Shown here one piece after another: positions 8,634 to 17,636 of a DNA stretch of 64,000 nt. Within the stretch, counting starts at the first letter, position 1; the number at the start of each line of letters is the position of its first letter. Below the pieces are notes generated by a model, which saw only the letters and a list, made by a program, of their open reading frames with translations, made no database searches and was not told the origin of the DNA. The position numbers and the translations under genes are program-made. This stretch comes from Candidatus Obscuribacterales bacterium (GTDB taxonomy: Bacteria > Cyanobacteriota > Vampirovibrionia > Obscuribacterales > Obscuribacteraceae): contig JAHBVO010000001.1 of NCBI GenBank assembly GCA_019637435.1, forward strand, positions 124,001 to 188,000. Direction: 5' to 3'.

Positions 8634-9131
8634 CTAATTATCTATATGTTGTTCCCGAATTTCGACCCATTTTAGACCTGGAATGATGTCCGTTTCGAAA
8701 GTTTCCTTTTGAATCGCCAATCCCGCGACCTCAAGTTTGTAATGTCGAGTCTTGCCGCCGCCATTTTGCGTTTGCTCGTCCATCAATTGGAAAACTGGAT
8801 CGCTGTTTTTGGAGAAACCGTCGATAAGCGGCAACCAGATAGGAAATGAGAAAACTATAGCGGGCACCCATGCCACCAGAAATGCCGTGCTTGCCACGAT
8901 TCGCCAGATCGAGAGCGCCGCCATTCCGGCTCCAAGCATGAGGAACGGTATTAAAAGCCAGAGAATAAAGAACAAACAATTTACAGACTCGGAAGTGAAA
9001 CGCGGTCCGCAATAAATCAGCGAGGAAGGAACGCATAGAAATGTGAGGAACAACAAAGTGTAGAGATTGCGCGCTGTTCCGGTGATTGCGCTGGCGGTTG
9101 CAAAAACGATTTTGAATGGGTTTGGAATCAT
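8634..9131 (-). CDS. hypothetical membrane protein
   Basis: 165 aa if started at the ATG at 9131 (MIPNPFKIVFATA). The same frame opens at a TTG at 9170, which would add 13 residues. Three or four hydrophobic helices fill the first 110 residues (LYTLLFLTFLCVPSSLIY; SVNCLFFILWLLIPFLMLG; IVASTAFLVAWVPAIVFSF), and a soluble C-terminal part of about 55 residues contains LEVAGLAIQKETF and ends in WVEIREQHIDN. No ribosome site is clear for either start. It is transcribed divergently from dxr with a short shared upstream region. No family was recognised. Confidence 0.55.
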   Translation of the reverse strand: MIPNPFKIVFATASAITGTARNLYTLLFLTFLCVPSSLIYCGPRFTSESVNCLFFILWLLIPFLMLGAGMAALSIWRIVASTAFLVAWVPAIVFSFPIWLPLIDGFSKNSDPVFQLMDEQTQNGGGKTRHYKLEVAGLAIQKETFETDIIPGLKWVEIREQHIDN

Positions 9132-9204
9132 AATCGCAAGTATTCTACTTGCAACTTGTATTGGGTACAATAACCGTTCCGACTTATTCGACGCTCACCA
9201 AACA

Positions 9205-10389
9205 ATGAAAAAGATTAGTTTAATCGGCTCTACCGGCTCAATCGGCAAGCAGACTCTCGACATCGCCAGCGCGCATCCCGAGGAAATATCCGTCCTGGGC
9301 TTGGCTGCCGGTGCCCGTTCTCTAGACGATCTGGCTGAACAAATCGTCGAGTTCAAACCGTTGGTTGTCTCTGTTCCAACCGAGGATGATACGGTCAGTT
9401 TGAAAGATCGGCTCGCTCAGCGCGGCTACAATCTTGCAAAGACCCGCATTGTGTGCGGCGATGCAGGTCTCGTCGAAGTTGCTACTGTCGACGGTCTCGA
9501 CACCCTGGTAACAGGCGTTGTCGGATTTCTTGGCGTGAGACCGACCTACGAAGCAATAAAAAAGGGCACCACAATTGCGCTGGCGAACAAGGAAACCCTT
9601 GTTGCAGCCGGCTCTGTCATCATGCCTTTAGCGAAGAAACACAACGCGAGAATCGTTCCGGTCGACAGCGAACACTCAGCGATCTTTCAATCGCTCTCCG
9701 GTTTCACAACCAGAGACATTGAATCGATCTGGCTCACCGGTTCAGGTGGACCGTTTAGAACCTGGTCGATAGATGAGATAAAGAATGCCACCAGGGGCGA
9801 TGCCCTGAAACATCCGAACTGGTCGATGGGGCAAAAAATAACCATTGATTCAGCCACGATGATGAACAAGGGCCTGGAAATTATAGAAGCGCACTGGCTG
9901 TTCGATTTACCCGCCGAAAAAATCGAGGTTCTTATTCACCCTCAGTCTATCTTGCATTCGGCGGTGCAATTCGTTGACGGCAGCGTCATCGGTCAGCTGG
10001 GTGTCCCGGACATGCGCCTTCCGATTCACTATGCGCTGTTTCATCCTGAAAGAGTGCCGTCCGGTCGCGTTCCCCGTCTGGATCTGACGGAGATTGCCAA
10101 ACTGACGTTCGAGAAACCAGATTATGAGAAGTTTCGTTGCCTGAAAATTGCTAAAGAAATCGCCTGCGAGAGCAGTACCGTCGCCTGTGTTTTGAATGCC
10201 GCAAACGAGGTAATAGTCGAGGCTTTCTTGAATGACGCGATCAAATTTCACACTATACCGGACCACATTATTCGCGTCCTTGAGCGACACAAGGCTACTA
10301 GCAACCCCACGCTAGACGATATACTTGAGGCTGATCGCTGGGCAAGGCAAGAGGCGGTTTCACTGGTTGGAACACCTGTTAGCCAATAG
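9205..10389 (+). CDS. dxr: 1-deoxy-D-xylulose 5-phosphate reductoisomerase
   Basis: 394 aa. It converts DXP to 2-C-methyl-D-erythritol 4-phosphate with NADPH, the committed step of the MEP isoprenoid pathway. Visible signatures are the N-terminal NADPH loop ISLIGSTGSIGKQTLD, the metal and substrate site VPVDSEHSAIFQSL, the SGGPF loop, and the block HPNWSMGQKITIDSATMMNK, followed by GLEIIEAHWLF. The start is placed at the ATG at 9205 because the family begins at this MKKISLIGSTG; an upstream in-frame extension from 9067 overlaps the divergent gene and adds nothing conserved. Length matches the family. upp follows after 43 bases and may be co-transcribed. Confidence 0.97.
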   Translation: MKKISLIGSTGSIGKQTLDIASAHPEEISVLGLAAGARSLDDLAEQIVEFKPLVVSVPTEDDTVSLKDRLAQRGYNLAKTRIVCGDAGLVEVATVDGLDTLVTGVVGFLGVRPTYEAIKKGTTIALANKETLVAAGSVIMPLAKKHNARIVPVDSEHSAIFQSLSGFTTRDIESIWLTGSGGPFRTWSIDEIKNATRGDALKHPNWSMGQKITIDSATMMNKGLEIIEAHWLFDLPAEKIEVLIHPQSILHSAVQFVDGSVIGQLGVPDMRLPIHYALFHPERVPSGRVPRLDLTEIAKLTFEKPDYEKFRCLKIAKEIACESSTVACVLNAANEVIVEAFLNDAIKFHTIPDHIIRVLERHKATSNPTLDDILEADRWARQEAVSLVGTPVSQ

Positions 10390-10432
10390 CGGTGAGCGCC
10401 GCGAGTAACGCTGGCATTTTTGGGAGGATGCA

Positions 10433-11071
10433 ATGGTCGCCACAGATACCAAAGTACACGTCGTCAATCACCCGCTCGTGCAGAAGACTCTCACGGGCCT
10501 GAGGGACTTGCAAACGCCTTCGCCGGAATTCCGCGCGCTGGCTCAGCGTCTCAGTTACTTCCTTATCTACGAGGCTCTAAAGGACCTCAACGTTCGTCAG
10601 GTGGGTGTTGAAACGCCTGTGGGACCTGGCACCGGTGTTGTTTTGACCGATTACATAATTCTTGCTCCCGTATTGAGAGCCGGTCTGGTACTTGCTGATG
10701 CTGCTCAGGAGCTCTTCCCGAACGTCCGGATCTATCACATTGGTTTGAAGCGCGATGAGAAGACGCTTGAAGCGCAATCCTATTACGCCAAGCTCCCTGA
10801 TTCACTGCCGCCGGATTGCCGAGTGTTCATTCTCGATCCGATGCTGGCTACCGGCGGATCTGCTGTGGCTGCCATCTCGCTGTTCGACAAAATGGACGTC
10901 AAAGCAATTCACCTGGTGAGCTTCGTTGCCTCGCCGGAGGGGGTCGAGAAGGTCAACAAAGCCTTCCCTAATGTCAAGATCACGACGGCAGCTGTGGACG
11001 ACCACCTCAACGAACATGGCTACATCGTTCCGGGGCTGGGCGACGCAGGCGATAGAATTTTCGGTACGTAG
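10433..11071 (+). CDS. upp: uracil phosphoribosyltransferase
   Basis: 212 aa. This pyrimidine salvage enzyme makes UMP from uracil and PRPP in the cytoplasm. The PRPP-binding motif is present (VFILDPMLATGGSAVAA), as are the conserved N-terminal region (HPLVQKTLTGLRDLQTPSPE) and the C-terminal uracil-binding end GYIVPGLGDAGDRIFGT. The start ATG has GGGAGG about 6 bases upstream. It sits 43 bases after dxr on the same strand, and an inverted repeat at 11102-11129 follows. Length and motifs are ordinary for the family. Confidence 0.97.
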   Translation: MVATDTKVHVVNHPLVQKTLTGLRDLQTPSPEFRALAQRLSYFLIYEALKDLNVRQVGVETPVGPGTGVVLTDYIILAPVLRAGLVLADAAQELFPNVRIYHIGLKRDEKTLEAQSYYAKLPDSLPPDCRVFILDPMLATGGSAVAAISLFDKMDVKAIHLVSFVASPEGVEKVNKAFPNVKITTAAVDDHLNEHGYIVPGLGDAGDRIFGT

Positions 11072-11101
11072 TCCGAAGCAGAAATAGAACACTAGTTTTC
11101 G

Positions 11102-11130
11102 AGAGGAGTTCGGCGAGCCGGACTCCTCTT
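11102..11130 (+). terminator. strong hairpin between upp and dodecin genes
   Basis: AGAGGAGTTCGG (11102-11113), a CGAG loop, then CCGGACTCCTCT form a 12-pair stem with one G-T wobble. It lies exactly between two convergent genes, where a bidirectional terminator would be expected. No T-run follows on either strand, so it may act without one or may only protect transcript ends. Confidence 0.5.
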
Positions 11131-11135
11131 GGAAC

Positions 11136-11342
11136 TTAGTCTTCCAGTTTGAACCCGACCTTCAATGTTACTTGAAACTCGGCTACCTGACCTTCGTTTA
11201 TCATTCCGCGCATGTCGGTTACTTCGAACCATTTCAAATCACGCAGATTCTTCGATGCGCGCTTAACAGCTTCCTGAGCGGCATCCGCGAAACTCTTGTT
11301 GGATGTTCCAACAATTTCGGTCATCTTGTAAACACTAGGCAT
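11136..11342 (-). CDS. dodecin, small flavin-binding protein
   Basis: 68 aa, the usual dodecin length. Dodecins assemble into hollow 12-mers that store flavin (riboflavin, FMN or lumichrome) and sometimes CoA. Family features seen are the N-terminal strand VYKMTEIVGTS, the helix SFADAAQEAVKRASKNLRDL, WFEV with the flavin-stacking Trp, the EGQVAEFQVTLKVGF strand pair, and the short acidic C terminus. The ATG has AAGGAG 8 bases upstream. It is convergent with upp across a strong hairpin and has its own upstream region of about 110 bases before the next gene. Confidence 0.93.
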   Translation of the reverse strand: MPSVYKMTEIVGTSNKSFADAAQEAVKRASKNLRDLKWFEVTDMRGMINEGQVAEFQVTLKVGFKLED

Positions 11343-11455
11343 TTTGCGACTCCTTCGCTTTCATTAATCGATGCAAATATTTAAGGCTACTGAAAACCAG
11401 GAGGTAAGCAGCAGCGCCTAAACTTTGACAATCTTTTACTGCGAGAAGCTTTCAG

Positions 11456-12769
11456 CTATGGTCTTTCGGGCGGTAAGGCCAGAACGTTGCTCTGCACCAA
11501 TCCTTTGATGAACTTGACGCCCGGCTTCATGAATCCAGCCTGGTCATAAGTCCCGCCCCAGAAGGAATACAGACCGTTCGGGTCGCGCGGGTCATACGGC
11601 GCGTAGGGCGCAAGCGGCATGAGTGGTGCGTTCGGACGCGGGAAGCCTCGGCCGATGACGCGCAGGCGTCCATCTGATTCTTTGATGACCTGGTCCAGTA
11701 GCTCATCTGCTTTGTCGAGCTTATCGATAACGCTCGGGTGGTTTATGGACTGACCCGTGAGAACTCGCTCTCTAACTGCACCCATTGCTTGAGCCAGTTT
11801 GACGTTTGCCAGCAAGTACTTGAAATATGGATGATGCTCGGATGAGGCAATCGCCTCGGTAAGTCCCTTGTCGAGCACGTCCAGAGACCGTCCGGCTTGC
11901 TTGTCCATGCCGGCTGCGAAGTTTATGACCTGCTGAGCGTTCGTCATCGGGTCTCGCCCGCGGCTGTAGTCCTTGAAGCCACCGAAGCTAGCGTTCGAAT
12001 AGGACTCGATGTCTTGATAGCGGGTCTTGGTCAGGTCCATAGTGACCTTACCGTCGACTGCAAGCTGTTTAGCGTTAGTTGGATAATAGTGTTTTTTGCC
12101 ATCGCCGACTTCGAAGAAGAAACCGTTTCCATCCATTCCGTGAGCAATCTTCGCTCCTGGAGCTAATCCGGTCAGGTTGATGGTGTCCATGGTTCGGACG
12201 CGATGTACTTTCTCGTCGAATTTAGCGTCTTTCACATCTACAGTTAGAACGCCGTCTTTGATGTTGATGTCATTCTTTCTGGCAATAGCTTCGGACACCT
12301 TCTGGCGTTCTTTCACCAGATCTTGAGTGTTTCCGTTGATAATCAGCTTTGCGACATTGCCAGGGTAATGATGTAGTTTGTTGTCTATCATCTTGCCCGA
12401 CGCGTCGGTCAAATAGAAAAAGTAGCCGTCTTTGTCTGCCCAATGTTGAACACGTGCGTCTTTGGGAAAATCTGAAATCTCGATTGCATTGTATTTAACG
12501 GTTTTCCAGATCGACTCGTCGAACTTCGGATCGTTATAGCTCAGTTTCAGAACGACATCTCTGCCCGTATCGGTAACTGCTGCGGGCGCTGCCGGTCTAG
12601 CGTCCGTCGGTTTTGCGGCTGTGTCGGCAGCTGGTGCTGGTGCCGCTGGTCTGGAATCACCGGAGCCAGGCGCCCTCAATATTTCATCAGCAAAACTGCC
12701 GCCGCCTCGTGGCTGCGCCTGCGCGACATCGGTTTCCTTATTTGTACTGGTCGGTAAATCGCCTGTCAT
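11456..12769 (-). CDS. hypothetical protein with two tandem copies of a roughly 75-residue domain
   Basis: 437 aa, not recognised. The first 70 residues are low-complexity and rich in Pro, Ala and Thr. Two related units follow: about 73-155 (DPKFDESIWKTVKYNAIEIS to the stretch ending LIINGNTQDLVKER) and about 170-250 (DAKFDEKVHRVRTMDTINLT to VDGKVTMDLTKTR). Each carries a KFDE motif, a GYFF/GFFF strand and an HYP motif. The C-terminal third is helical (residues about 285-370), followed by a proline-rich linker and a Trp/Gly segment (LYSFWGGTYDQAGFMKP). No signal peptide is visible. The start ATG has AAGGA upstream. The domain duplication is seen directly; the role is unknown. It lies upstream of a kinase gene but has no shared operator visible. 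Confidence 0.7.
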   Translation of the reverse strand: MTGDLPTSTNKETDVAQAQPRGGGSFADEILRAPGSGDSRPAAPAPAADTAAKPTDARPAAPAAVTDTGRDVVLKLSYNDPKFDESIWKTVKYNAIEISDFPKDARVQHWADKDGYFFYLTDASGKMIDNKLHHYPGNVAKLIINGNTQDLVKERQKVSEAIARKNDINIKDGVLTVDVKDAKFDEKVHRVRTMDTINLTGLAPGAKIAHGMDGNGFFFEVGDGKKHYYPTNAKQLAVDGKVTMDLTKTRYQDIESYSNASFGGFKDYSRGRDPMTNAQQVINFAAGMDKQAGRSLDVLDKGLTEAIASSEHHPYFKYLLANVKLAQAMGAVRERVLTGQSINHPSVIDKLDKADELLDQVIKESDGRLRVIGRGFPRPNAPLMPLAPYAPYDPRDPNGLYSFWGGTYDQAGFMKPGVKFIKGLVQSNVLALPPERP

Positions 12770-12910
12770 GTAAAATCCTTCGCCAGCCGGGGTTTAACGG
12801 TCGTGGGGATCAATATCTATCTTTATAGGCACAAAGTCAATGTGATTATCACGTAGTGGATTTGCACAGTCCGCCCCTGACCGAATTGCAGGGAACTGCT
12901 CGTGCCGTCG

Positions 12911-14758
12911 CTACAGGTCGGTCTGCTTAAACATTTCAGTGACGTCGTCATTCACAACAGTTTTCTTGTGAACCGGTTCTGTCAGGCTAATATCTGGAAA
13001 CCTGCTCTTTAGTGTCGCCACGTCTTCGGCGCTGATTCCTTTGCAGCCGGCCAGTGATAGAAAATCGAGGCGCGGTAGCGTAAGCAATTTTTCAATCGAT
13101 TGGCGAGTGATCGGGTTTGCCGCCAGTTCCATCGACTGAATTTTCAATGATACGAGCGTGTCGACATCGGCATCTCTCATGTTTATCTGCTCTGCAAAAA
13201 AGCGTTTCAGATGCTTCAGTTTCCTCAAGATTTCGAGATGCTGACCGTCCTTATTCACACCTGTGAAACCGACGTTTAGGCTCTCTAAATTCGGAAAGAT
13301 GCTCACTATATGAGCGAGACCGCTGTCTGATATCGGGAGATATTTCAGGTCTAACGCCTTCATGCTGGGATTCGATGTCATTCGAAGAATCCCTTCTTCA
13401 GTGATTTTCGAGCTGCGGATGTTCAAAGCGGTGAGTTTGAAATTGTCGATGTCTTGTATACTGGCATCACTTATTTTTGTGTCGCGCAAGTTCAGAGCCA
13501 CTAATTTCAGGTTGCGAATACGGTGCAAGCCAGCATCCGTAACTATCGTATTACCCTGCAGGCTCAGATTGCGAACATCGCTTCCTATCAGCTTTTCCAG
13601 GTCCGCGTCTTTTACTGTCGTGCCTGTCCACCAATCCACATTCTCATCTGGCTCACTGAGAAAACCTGGTGGCAATCCGCCATCTTTCAACTCGCCGGCC
13701 TGTTTGTTCTGCTCAGGAGAGTGGCTGTAATTCGGTGTCTTAGTGACGCTGTATATTGCAAAACTGCCAATTGCAATTAATGCAATTGCGGTCGCTACAG
13801 GCCACGGAAGTAGAGTCGTCTTGCGCTCCGGTTTTGTGACGGACGGAACGTCTGTATGCGAAGCTCCAACCTCTTTTGTCTCCTCGCTCAAGCAGTGCCT
13901 GAGCGCGTTTTGAAAATCATCTATGGAGCTAAAGCGATCGGCTGAATCTGTCGCTAGTGCAGTTTGAAGAACGAGGTTAAGGTTAACCCGGAGAGGATCA
14001 ACAATTGTTTCTGGTAGCGCATGTGGTGCTTCCTCTCTGCGCTTTCGCATAAACGCCATCAGATTCTCGCCCTGGTTTGGAATCTCCCCCGTTACAAGGT
14101 TGAAGAGTACCAAACCAAGCGAATAAATCTCCGATAGCTCGCTTGCCTCCTTGCCTTCAAACTGCTCGGGACTCATGAACAAAACACTTCCCATCAAGCG
14201 ACCGGGTTTCGTCAGGGCCTGCTCCGTATCGTCTTGTGATTTTCTTAGAATTTTCGCGAGACCAAAATCGAGAATCCGAACGCAGTTGTTCGCATCGATC
14301 ATGATATTTCCCGGCTTTAGATCCCGGTGCAAGATACCATTTTTGTGTGCATGCGAAAGACCTTCGCATACTTCGATTCCAATTTCGATCGCGCGTCGCA
14401 GCGAAAGCGTTCCGTTCTTCTCCAAGAAATCAGCGAGATTAACCCCGTCGATAAACTCCATCACGAGAAAAGGTTCAAGGTCGACTTCAGTGAAGCCGAA
14501 ATCTTGAACCTTCACTATGTGCGGATTGTTGAGCTTCGAAACCGCTTTCGCCTCTTGTTGAAATCGAATAACGGCGTTCTCTCGTTCGTGACTCGCCGGC
14601 AGTAACTTGATGGCGACGTCGCGTTGAAGTCGCACATCATGTGCCTTGAACACGCGCCCCATGCCGCCCTTTCCGATCAAGCGCGCATCATGATATCGAT
14701 CTTTCAGATCGCTCGGAAAGATCTCATCAGGATTATTGTATGTCGCTTCCGTGTTCAC
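12911..14758 (-). CDS. membrane Ser/Thr protein kinase with C-terminal leucine-rich repeats (paralogue 2)
   Basis: 615 aa. The kinase domain (about 19-285) is complete: GKGGMGRVFKAHD, VAIKLLP with the catalytic Lys, HRDLKPGNIM, ILDFGLAK, and MSPEQFEG at the activation-segment end. A transmembrane helix follows (about 322-343, WPVATAIALIAIGSFAIYSV), with basic residues on its cytoplasmic side. The C-terminal part has leucine-rich units (KLVALNLRDTKISDASIQDI, LTALNIRSSKITEEGILRMT), expected outside the membrane. The start is a GTG at 14758, with no clear ribosome site. Length and layout match the kinase at 25238-27085 closely, including a Trp-Trp pair just after the helix (DENVDWWTG and DSQSWWKAP), so the two are paralogues. 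Confidence 0.9.
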   Translation of the reverse strand: MNTEATYNNPDEIFPSDLKDRYHDARLIGKGGMGRVFKAHDVRLQRDVAIKLLPASHERENAVIRFQQEAKAVSKLNNPHIVKVQDFGFTEVDLEPFLVMEFIDGVNLADFLEKNGTLSLRRAIEIGIEVCEGLSHAHKNGILHRDLKPGNIMIDANNCVRILDFGLAKILRKSQDDTEQALTKPGRLMGSVLFMSPEQFEGKEASELSEIYSLGLVLFNLVTGEIPNQGENLMAFMRKRREEAPHALPETIVDPLRVNLNLVLQTALATDSADRFSSIDDFQNALRHCLSEETKEVGASHTDVPSVTKPERKTTLLPWPVATAIALIAIGSFAIYSVTKTPNYSHSPEQNKQAGELKDGGLPPGFLSEPDENVDWWTGTTVKDADLEKLIGSDVRNLSLQGNTIVTDAGLHRIRNLKLVALNLRDTKISDASIQDIDNFKLTALNIRSSKITEEGILRMTSNPSMKALDLKYLPISDSGLAHIVSIFPNLESLNVGFTGVNKDGQHLEILRKLKHLKRFFAEQINMRDADVDTLVSLKIQSMELAANPITRQSIEKLLTLPRLDFLSLAGCKGISAEDVATLKSRFPDISLTEPVHKKTVVNDDVTEMFKQTDL

Positions 14759-14801
14759 GAGCGTCGCCCGTCTGCATGGATAGTGGATTGGAGACGCAGT
14801 C

Positions 14802-16754
14802 CTAGAGCTGTTTCGTTTCGATCTCTTTTTCGATCTTTTCGAGGAACTCTTCGAACTTCATGGTTCCGACTTGACCGCCCTGGCGATGGCGCACTGCCAC
14901 CACATCATCCTCCATCTCCTTATCGCCAATCACGAGCATATAAGGTGTTTGCTCCAGCTGGGCGTCTCGGATTCGGTATTGGATGGTTTCCGGTCTGTCA
15001 TCGAGATGAGCGCGAATTTCTTTCTTCTGCAGAGCTAATGCGAGCTCTTTCGCTCTCTCCTGGTGACGATCAGAGATCGGCAATACTGCCACCTGTGTTG
15101 GTGCCAACCACAGCGGGAAACGACCGGCGTAGTGTTCGATCAAACCGCCGCAGAAGCGTTCCATCGAGCCCAGAACGGCGCGGTGCACCATGACCGCCTG
15201 GTGGCGATTGCCGTCTTCTCCGATGTACGTCACATCGAATCGATTCGGCAGGTTCAAGTCGACTTGAATCGTCGGACCTTGCCACTCGCGGCCGATTGCG
15301 TCAAACAGTTTAATGTCAATCTTCGGGGCGTAGAACACGCCGCCGCCTTCATCGACTTCGTAGTCCATGTTGCGATCTTTCATCGCTTGTTCTAAACCGT
15401 TGGTCGCCATCTCCCATTGTTCATCGGTGCCAAGATATTTTTCCGGGCGAGTTGAAAGATAAGCTTTGTAGCGGTAACCAAATGTGGTCATCAACGAATC
15501 GATCAGATCGAGAATTCCGTTGATTTCGTCCTTCAGTTGTTCCGGTGTGCAGAAGATGTGAGAGTCGTCTTGCGTAAATCCACGGACGCGCAGCATGCCG
15601 TGCAATACTCCCGAACGCTCATAGCGATAAACCGTTCCTAGTTCCGCATACCGCAGCGGTAGATCTCTGTAACTGCGCAACTTGCTCTTATAGATCATGA
15701 TGTGACCTGGGCAATTCATTGGTTTGCAGCGATAGTCTTCGCCGTCGATGTCCATCGGCGAGTACATATTTTCTGCGTAGTTTTCCAGGTGACCGCTGAT
15801 TTTGTAGAGCGACTCGTTAGCGATGTGCGGGGTGTAAACGAAATCGTAGCCGCGGCGTCTGTGCTCTTTTCTCCAGTATTCTTCGATGGTATCGCGCACG
15901 GTGGCGAGGTTCGGATGCCAGAAGATCAATCCGGGTCCGACTTCTTCGTGGACTGAGAACAAATCGAGTTGTTTCGCCAGCTTTCTGTGATCGCGTTTTT
16001 CCGCTTCTTCCAGGCGTTTGAGATGCTCTTCGAGATCTTTCTTTGTCCAGAAGCAGGTCGCATAAATGCGTTGTAGTTTTTCCTTATTCTCGTCTGCTCG
16101 CCAGTATGAACCGGAAACTTTTTGAAGTTTGAATGCTTTGATGAAACCGGTCGCGGGAAGGTGGGGACCACGGCAGAGATCGTTCCAAACCGTCTTGCCT
16201 TCTTTGTTTTGCATCAAGTACAAAGTCGGGTTGTGGTCGCGGTGCTCGGTCAAAAGTTCAGCTTTGAACTTTTCGCCTTGCTGCTCGAATTCTTTGATTT
16301 GCGCGTCAACGTCCGGAATGTCGTAGCGAACAATCCTCTGGTTCTCCTTCGCAATCTCGGTCATCTTTTTTTCGATGGCTTCAAGGTCGGAAGGTGTGAG
16401 TGCGTGATCGGCAATTTCGAAGTCGTAGTAGAAACCATCTTGAATCGTCGGGCCAATCGCAATTTTGGCGTTGGGAAACAGGGATTGAACCGCTTCAGCC
16501 ATTACGTGAGCGGTGGAATGGCGCAGGAATTCAAGAGATTCGTCCGTGTCCGCCGTCAGAAGTTTGACTTCGTCTCCGTCTTTGAGCGGGGTGTAAAGAT
16601 CCTTCGGTTCGCCATTTATGACGGCTCCAACAGATTTCCTGAACAAACCTTCGGCAATGGCTTTGGCGAGATCGGCAGCGGTAGCTCCCGCCTCGAGAGT
16701 TTTGCTGTTGCCGTCCGGCAGCTTGACTTGAATCTGTGTTTCTACTTTCGACAT
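14802..16754 (-). CDS. thrS: threonyl-tRNA synthetase
   Basis: 650 aa. It charges tRNA-Thr with threonine. Domains in order are an N-terminal TGS domain (QIQVKLPDGNSKTLEAGATA), the editing domain with HSTAHVMAEAVQ, the class II catalytic core with CKPMNCPGHIMIY (zinc Cys) and GVLHGMLRVRGFTQDDSHIF, and the C-terminal anticodon-binding domain (TQVAVLPISDRHQERAKE). The start is set at the ATG at 16754 (MSKVETQIQ), which has AAGGAG 7 bases upstream, rather than the ATG eight codons earlier. The order and length are standard. No T-box-like leader was seen in the short upstream gap. Confidence 0.97.
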   Translation of the reverse strand: MSKVETQIQVKLPDGNSKTLEAGATAADLAKAIAEGLFRKSVGAVINGEPKDLYTPLKDGDEVKLLTADTDESLEFLRHSTAHVMAEAVQSLFPNAKIAIGPTIQDGFYYDFEIADHALTPSDLEAIEKKMTEIAKENQRIVRYDIPDVDAQIKEFEQQGEKFKAELLTEHRDHNPTLYLMQNKEGKTVWNDLCRGPHLPATGFIKAFKLQKVSGSYWRADENKEKLQRIYATCFWTKKDLEEHLKRLEEAEKRDHRKLAKQLDLFSVHEEVGPGLIFWHPNLATVRDTIEEYWRKEHRRRGYDFVYTPHIANESLYKISGHLENYAENMYSPMDIDGEDYRCKPMNCPGHIMIYKSKLRSYRDLPLRYAELGTVYRYERSGVLHGMLRVRGFTQDDSHIFCTPEQLKDEINGILDLIDSLMTTFGYRYKAYLSTRPEKYLGTDEQWEMATNGLEQAMKDRNMDYEVDEGGGVFYAPKIDIKLFDAIGREWQGPTIQVDLNLPNRFDVTYIGEDGNRHQAVMVHRAVLGSMERFCGGLIEHYAGRFPLWLAPTQVAVLPISDRHQERAKELALALQKKEIRAHLDDRPETIQYRIRDAQLEQTPYMLVIGDKEMEDDVVAVRHRQGGQVGTMKFEEFLEKIEKEIETKQL

Positions 16755-16852
16755 ATAAATGCTCCTTTGCGCTGGCATCTACAAACTGCCAGCAGTAATT
16801 AACATGAGTACAAAACATGTAAGAAGGCAATTTTACCAGGCATCTAGGGCTT

Positions 16853-17359
16853 TTAAGCTCCGAATTCGGCCTTGAGCTCATCTATGAAGGCTCGTACAGC
16901 CTTTTGATTTGTGAAGAAGCGCAGCCCAAGAGCATCCCAGCGCGCAATCTCAGTCAAAACATTACCTTCATCAACGAAAACAGTTGCTCGAATCTCGTCT
17001 TCGTGCTGTCTCTCAAGCATAAACTCGAACGATGGTTCGACCGGTTCAAACAGTAATTTTGGCAGTTCTCCTCTGTTGAACTTTTCAAGCCCCGTGACCA
17101 ATCTGCCGATTTCATCGCGTGAAGCGCGGCAAACAAGGTAACCGTCGGCAACCCGAGTTACATCATTGATGAAGCCCTCATAGTCATGCTTCTCTTCGGA
17201 TGGGCTGGTGAACGACAAGACGCGCTCACCACAAGCGATTGTCAGCGAAAAGAACTGCCACGTCTGTACCTTATCGCCAACATTCTGCTCGAACTTCTCG
17301 CCTGCGCGAATCTCGAAATAGCTCTTGTAATCCTGATCTTCTGAAACTAGTGTTGCCAT
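16853..17359 (-). CDS. hypothetical cytoplasmic protein
   Basis: 168 aa, not recognised. The composition is mixed alpha/beta and acidic, with no signal peptide or membrane segment. Visible stretches include WQFFSLTIACGERVLSFTS, then VADGYLVCRASRDEIGRLVT, and a C-terminal helix RAFIDELKAEFGA. It lies upstream of thrS on the same strand with a gap of about 100 bases. Coding is supported by frame length and normal composition. The shape suggests a single small domain; no function is proposed. Confidence 0.6.
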   Translation of the reverse strand: MATLVSEDQDYKSYFEIRAGEKFEQNVGDKVQTWQFFSLTIACGERVLSFTSPSEEKHDYEGFINDVTRVADGYLVCRASRDEIGRLVTGLEKFNRGELPKLLFEPVEPSFEFMLERQHEDEIRATVFVDEGNVLTEIARWDALGLRFFTNQKAVRAFIDELKAEFGA

Positions 17360-17599
17360 GGTTTAACTCTTAGAATGCGGAACCATATGATAAACGAGCG
17401 CGCCAAAAGTTTCTGCTCATCAGAAAAAAACAGTCCAGACCTAGATTCAACTTTTTATTGCCTTCAAAGGGTCGAAGTTACTTCAGTTCGGCTTACTTTC
17501 AGTTATGTTAGTTATTCGTGAGCAGAGCTGCCGATCCAGACTAGAGCGAAGATAAGGTTAGTTTCCAGGGTTGCATTATCTAACGCAGACGAAACACAA

Positions 17600-17616
17600 A
17601 TGGATATAATGTCCAT
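17600..17616 (+). promoter_or_regulatory. near-palindrome over a -10 box before the type III PKS operon
   Basis: ATGGATATAATGTCCAT (17600-17616) has exact 5-base arms ATGGA/TCCAT and matches its own reverse complement at 14 of 17 positions. It contains TATAAT (17605-17610), about 27 bases before the methyltransferase start codon. The -35 region is poor, so expression may depend on an activator or be blocked by a repressor binding here. No regulator gene is adjacent. Confidence 0.4.
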
Positions 17617-17636
17617 TCCGCTTGAGGTCGCTAACT

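Noticed and set aside
16755..16852. T-box or other leader before thrS
   Set aside because: The gap to the upstream gene is only about 100 bases and no T-box sequence or terminator/antiterminator pair is visible.
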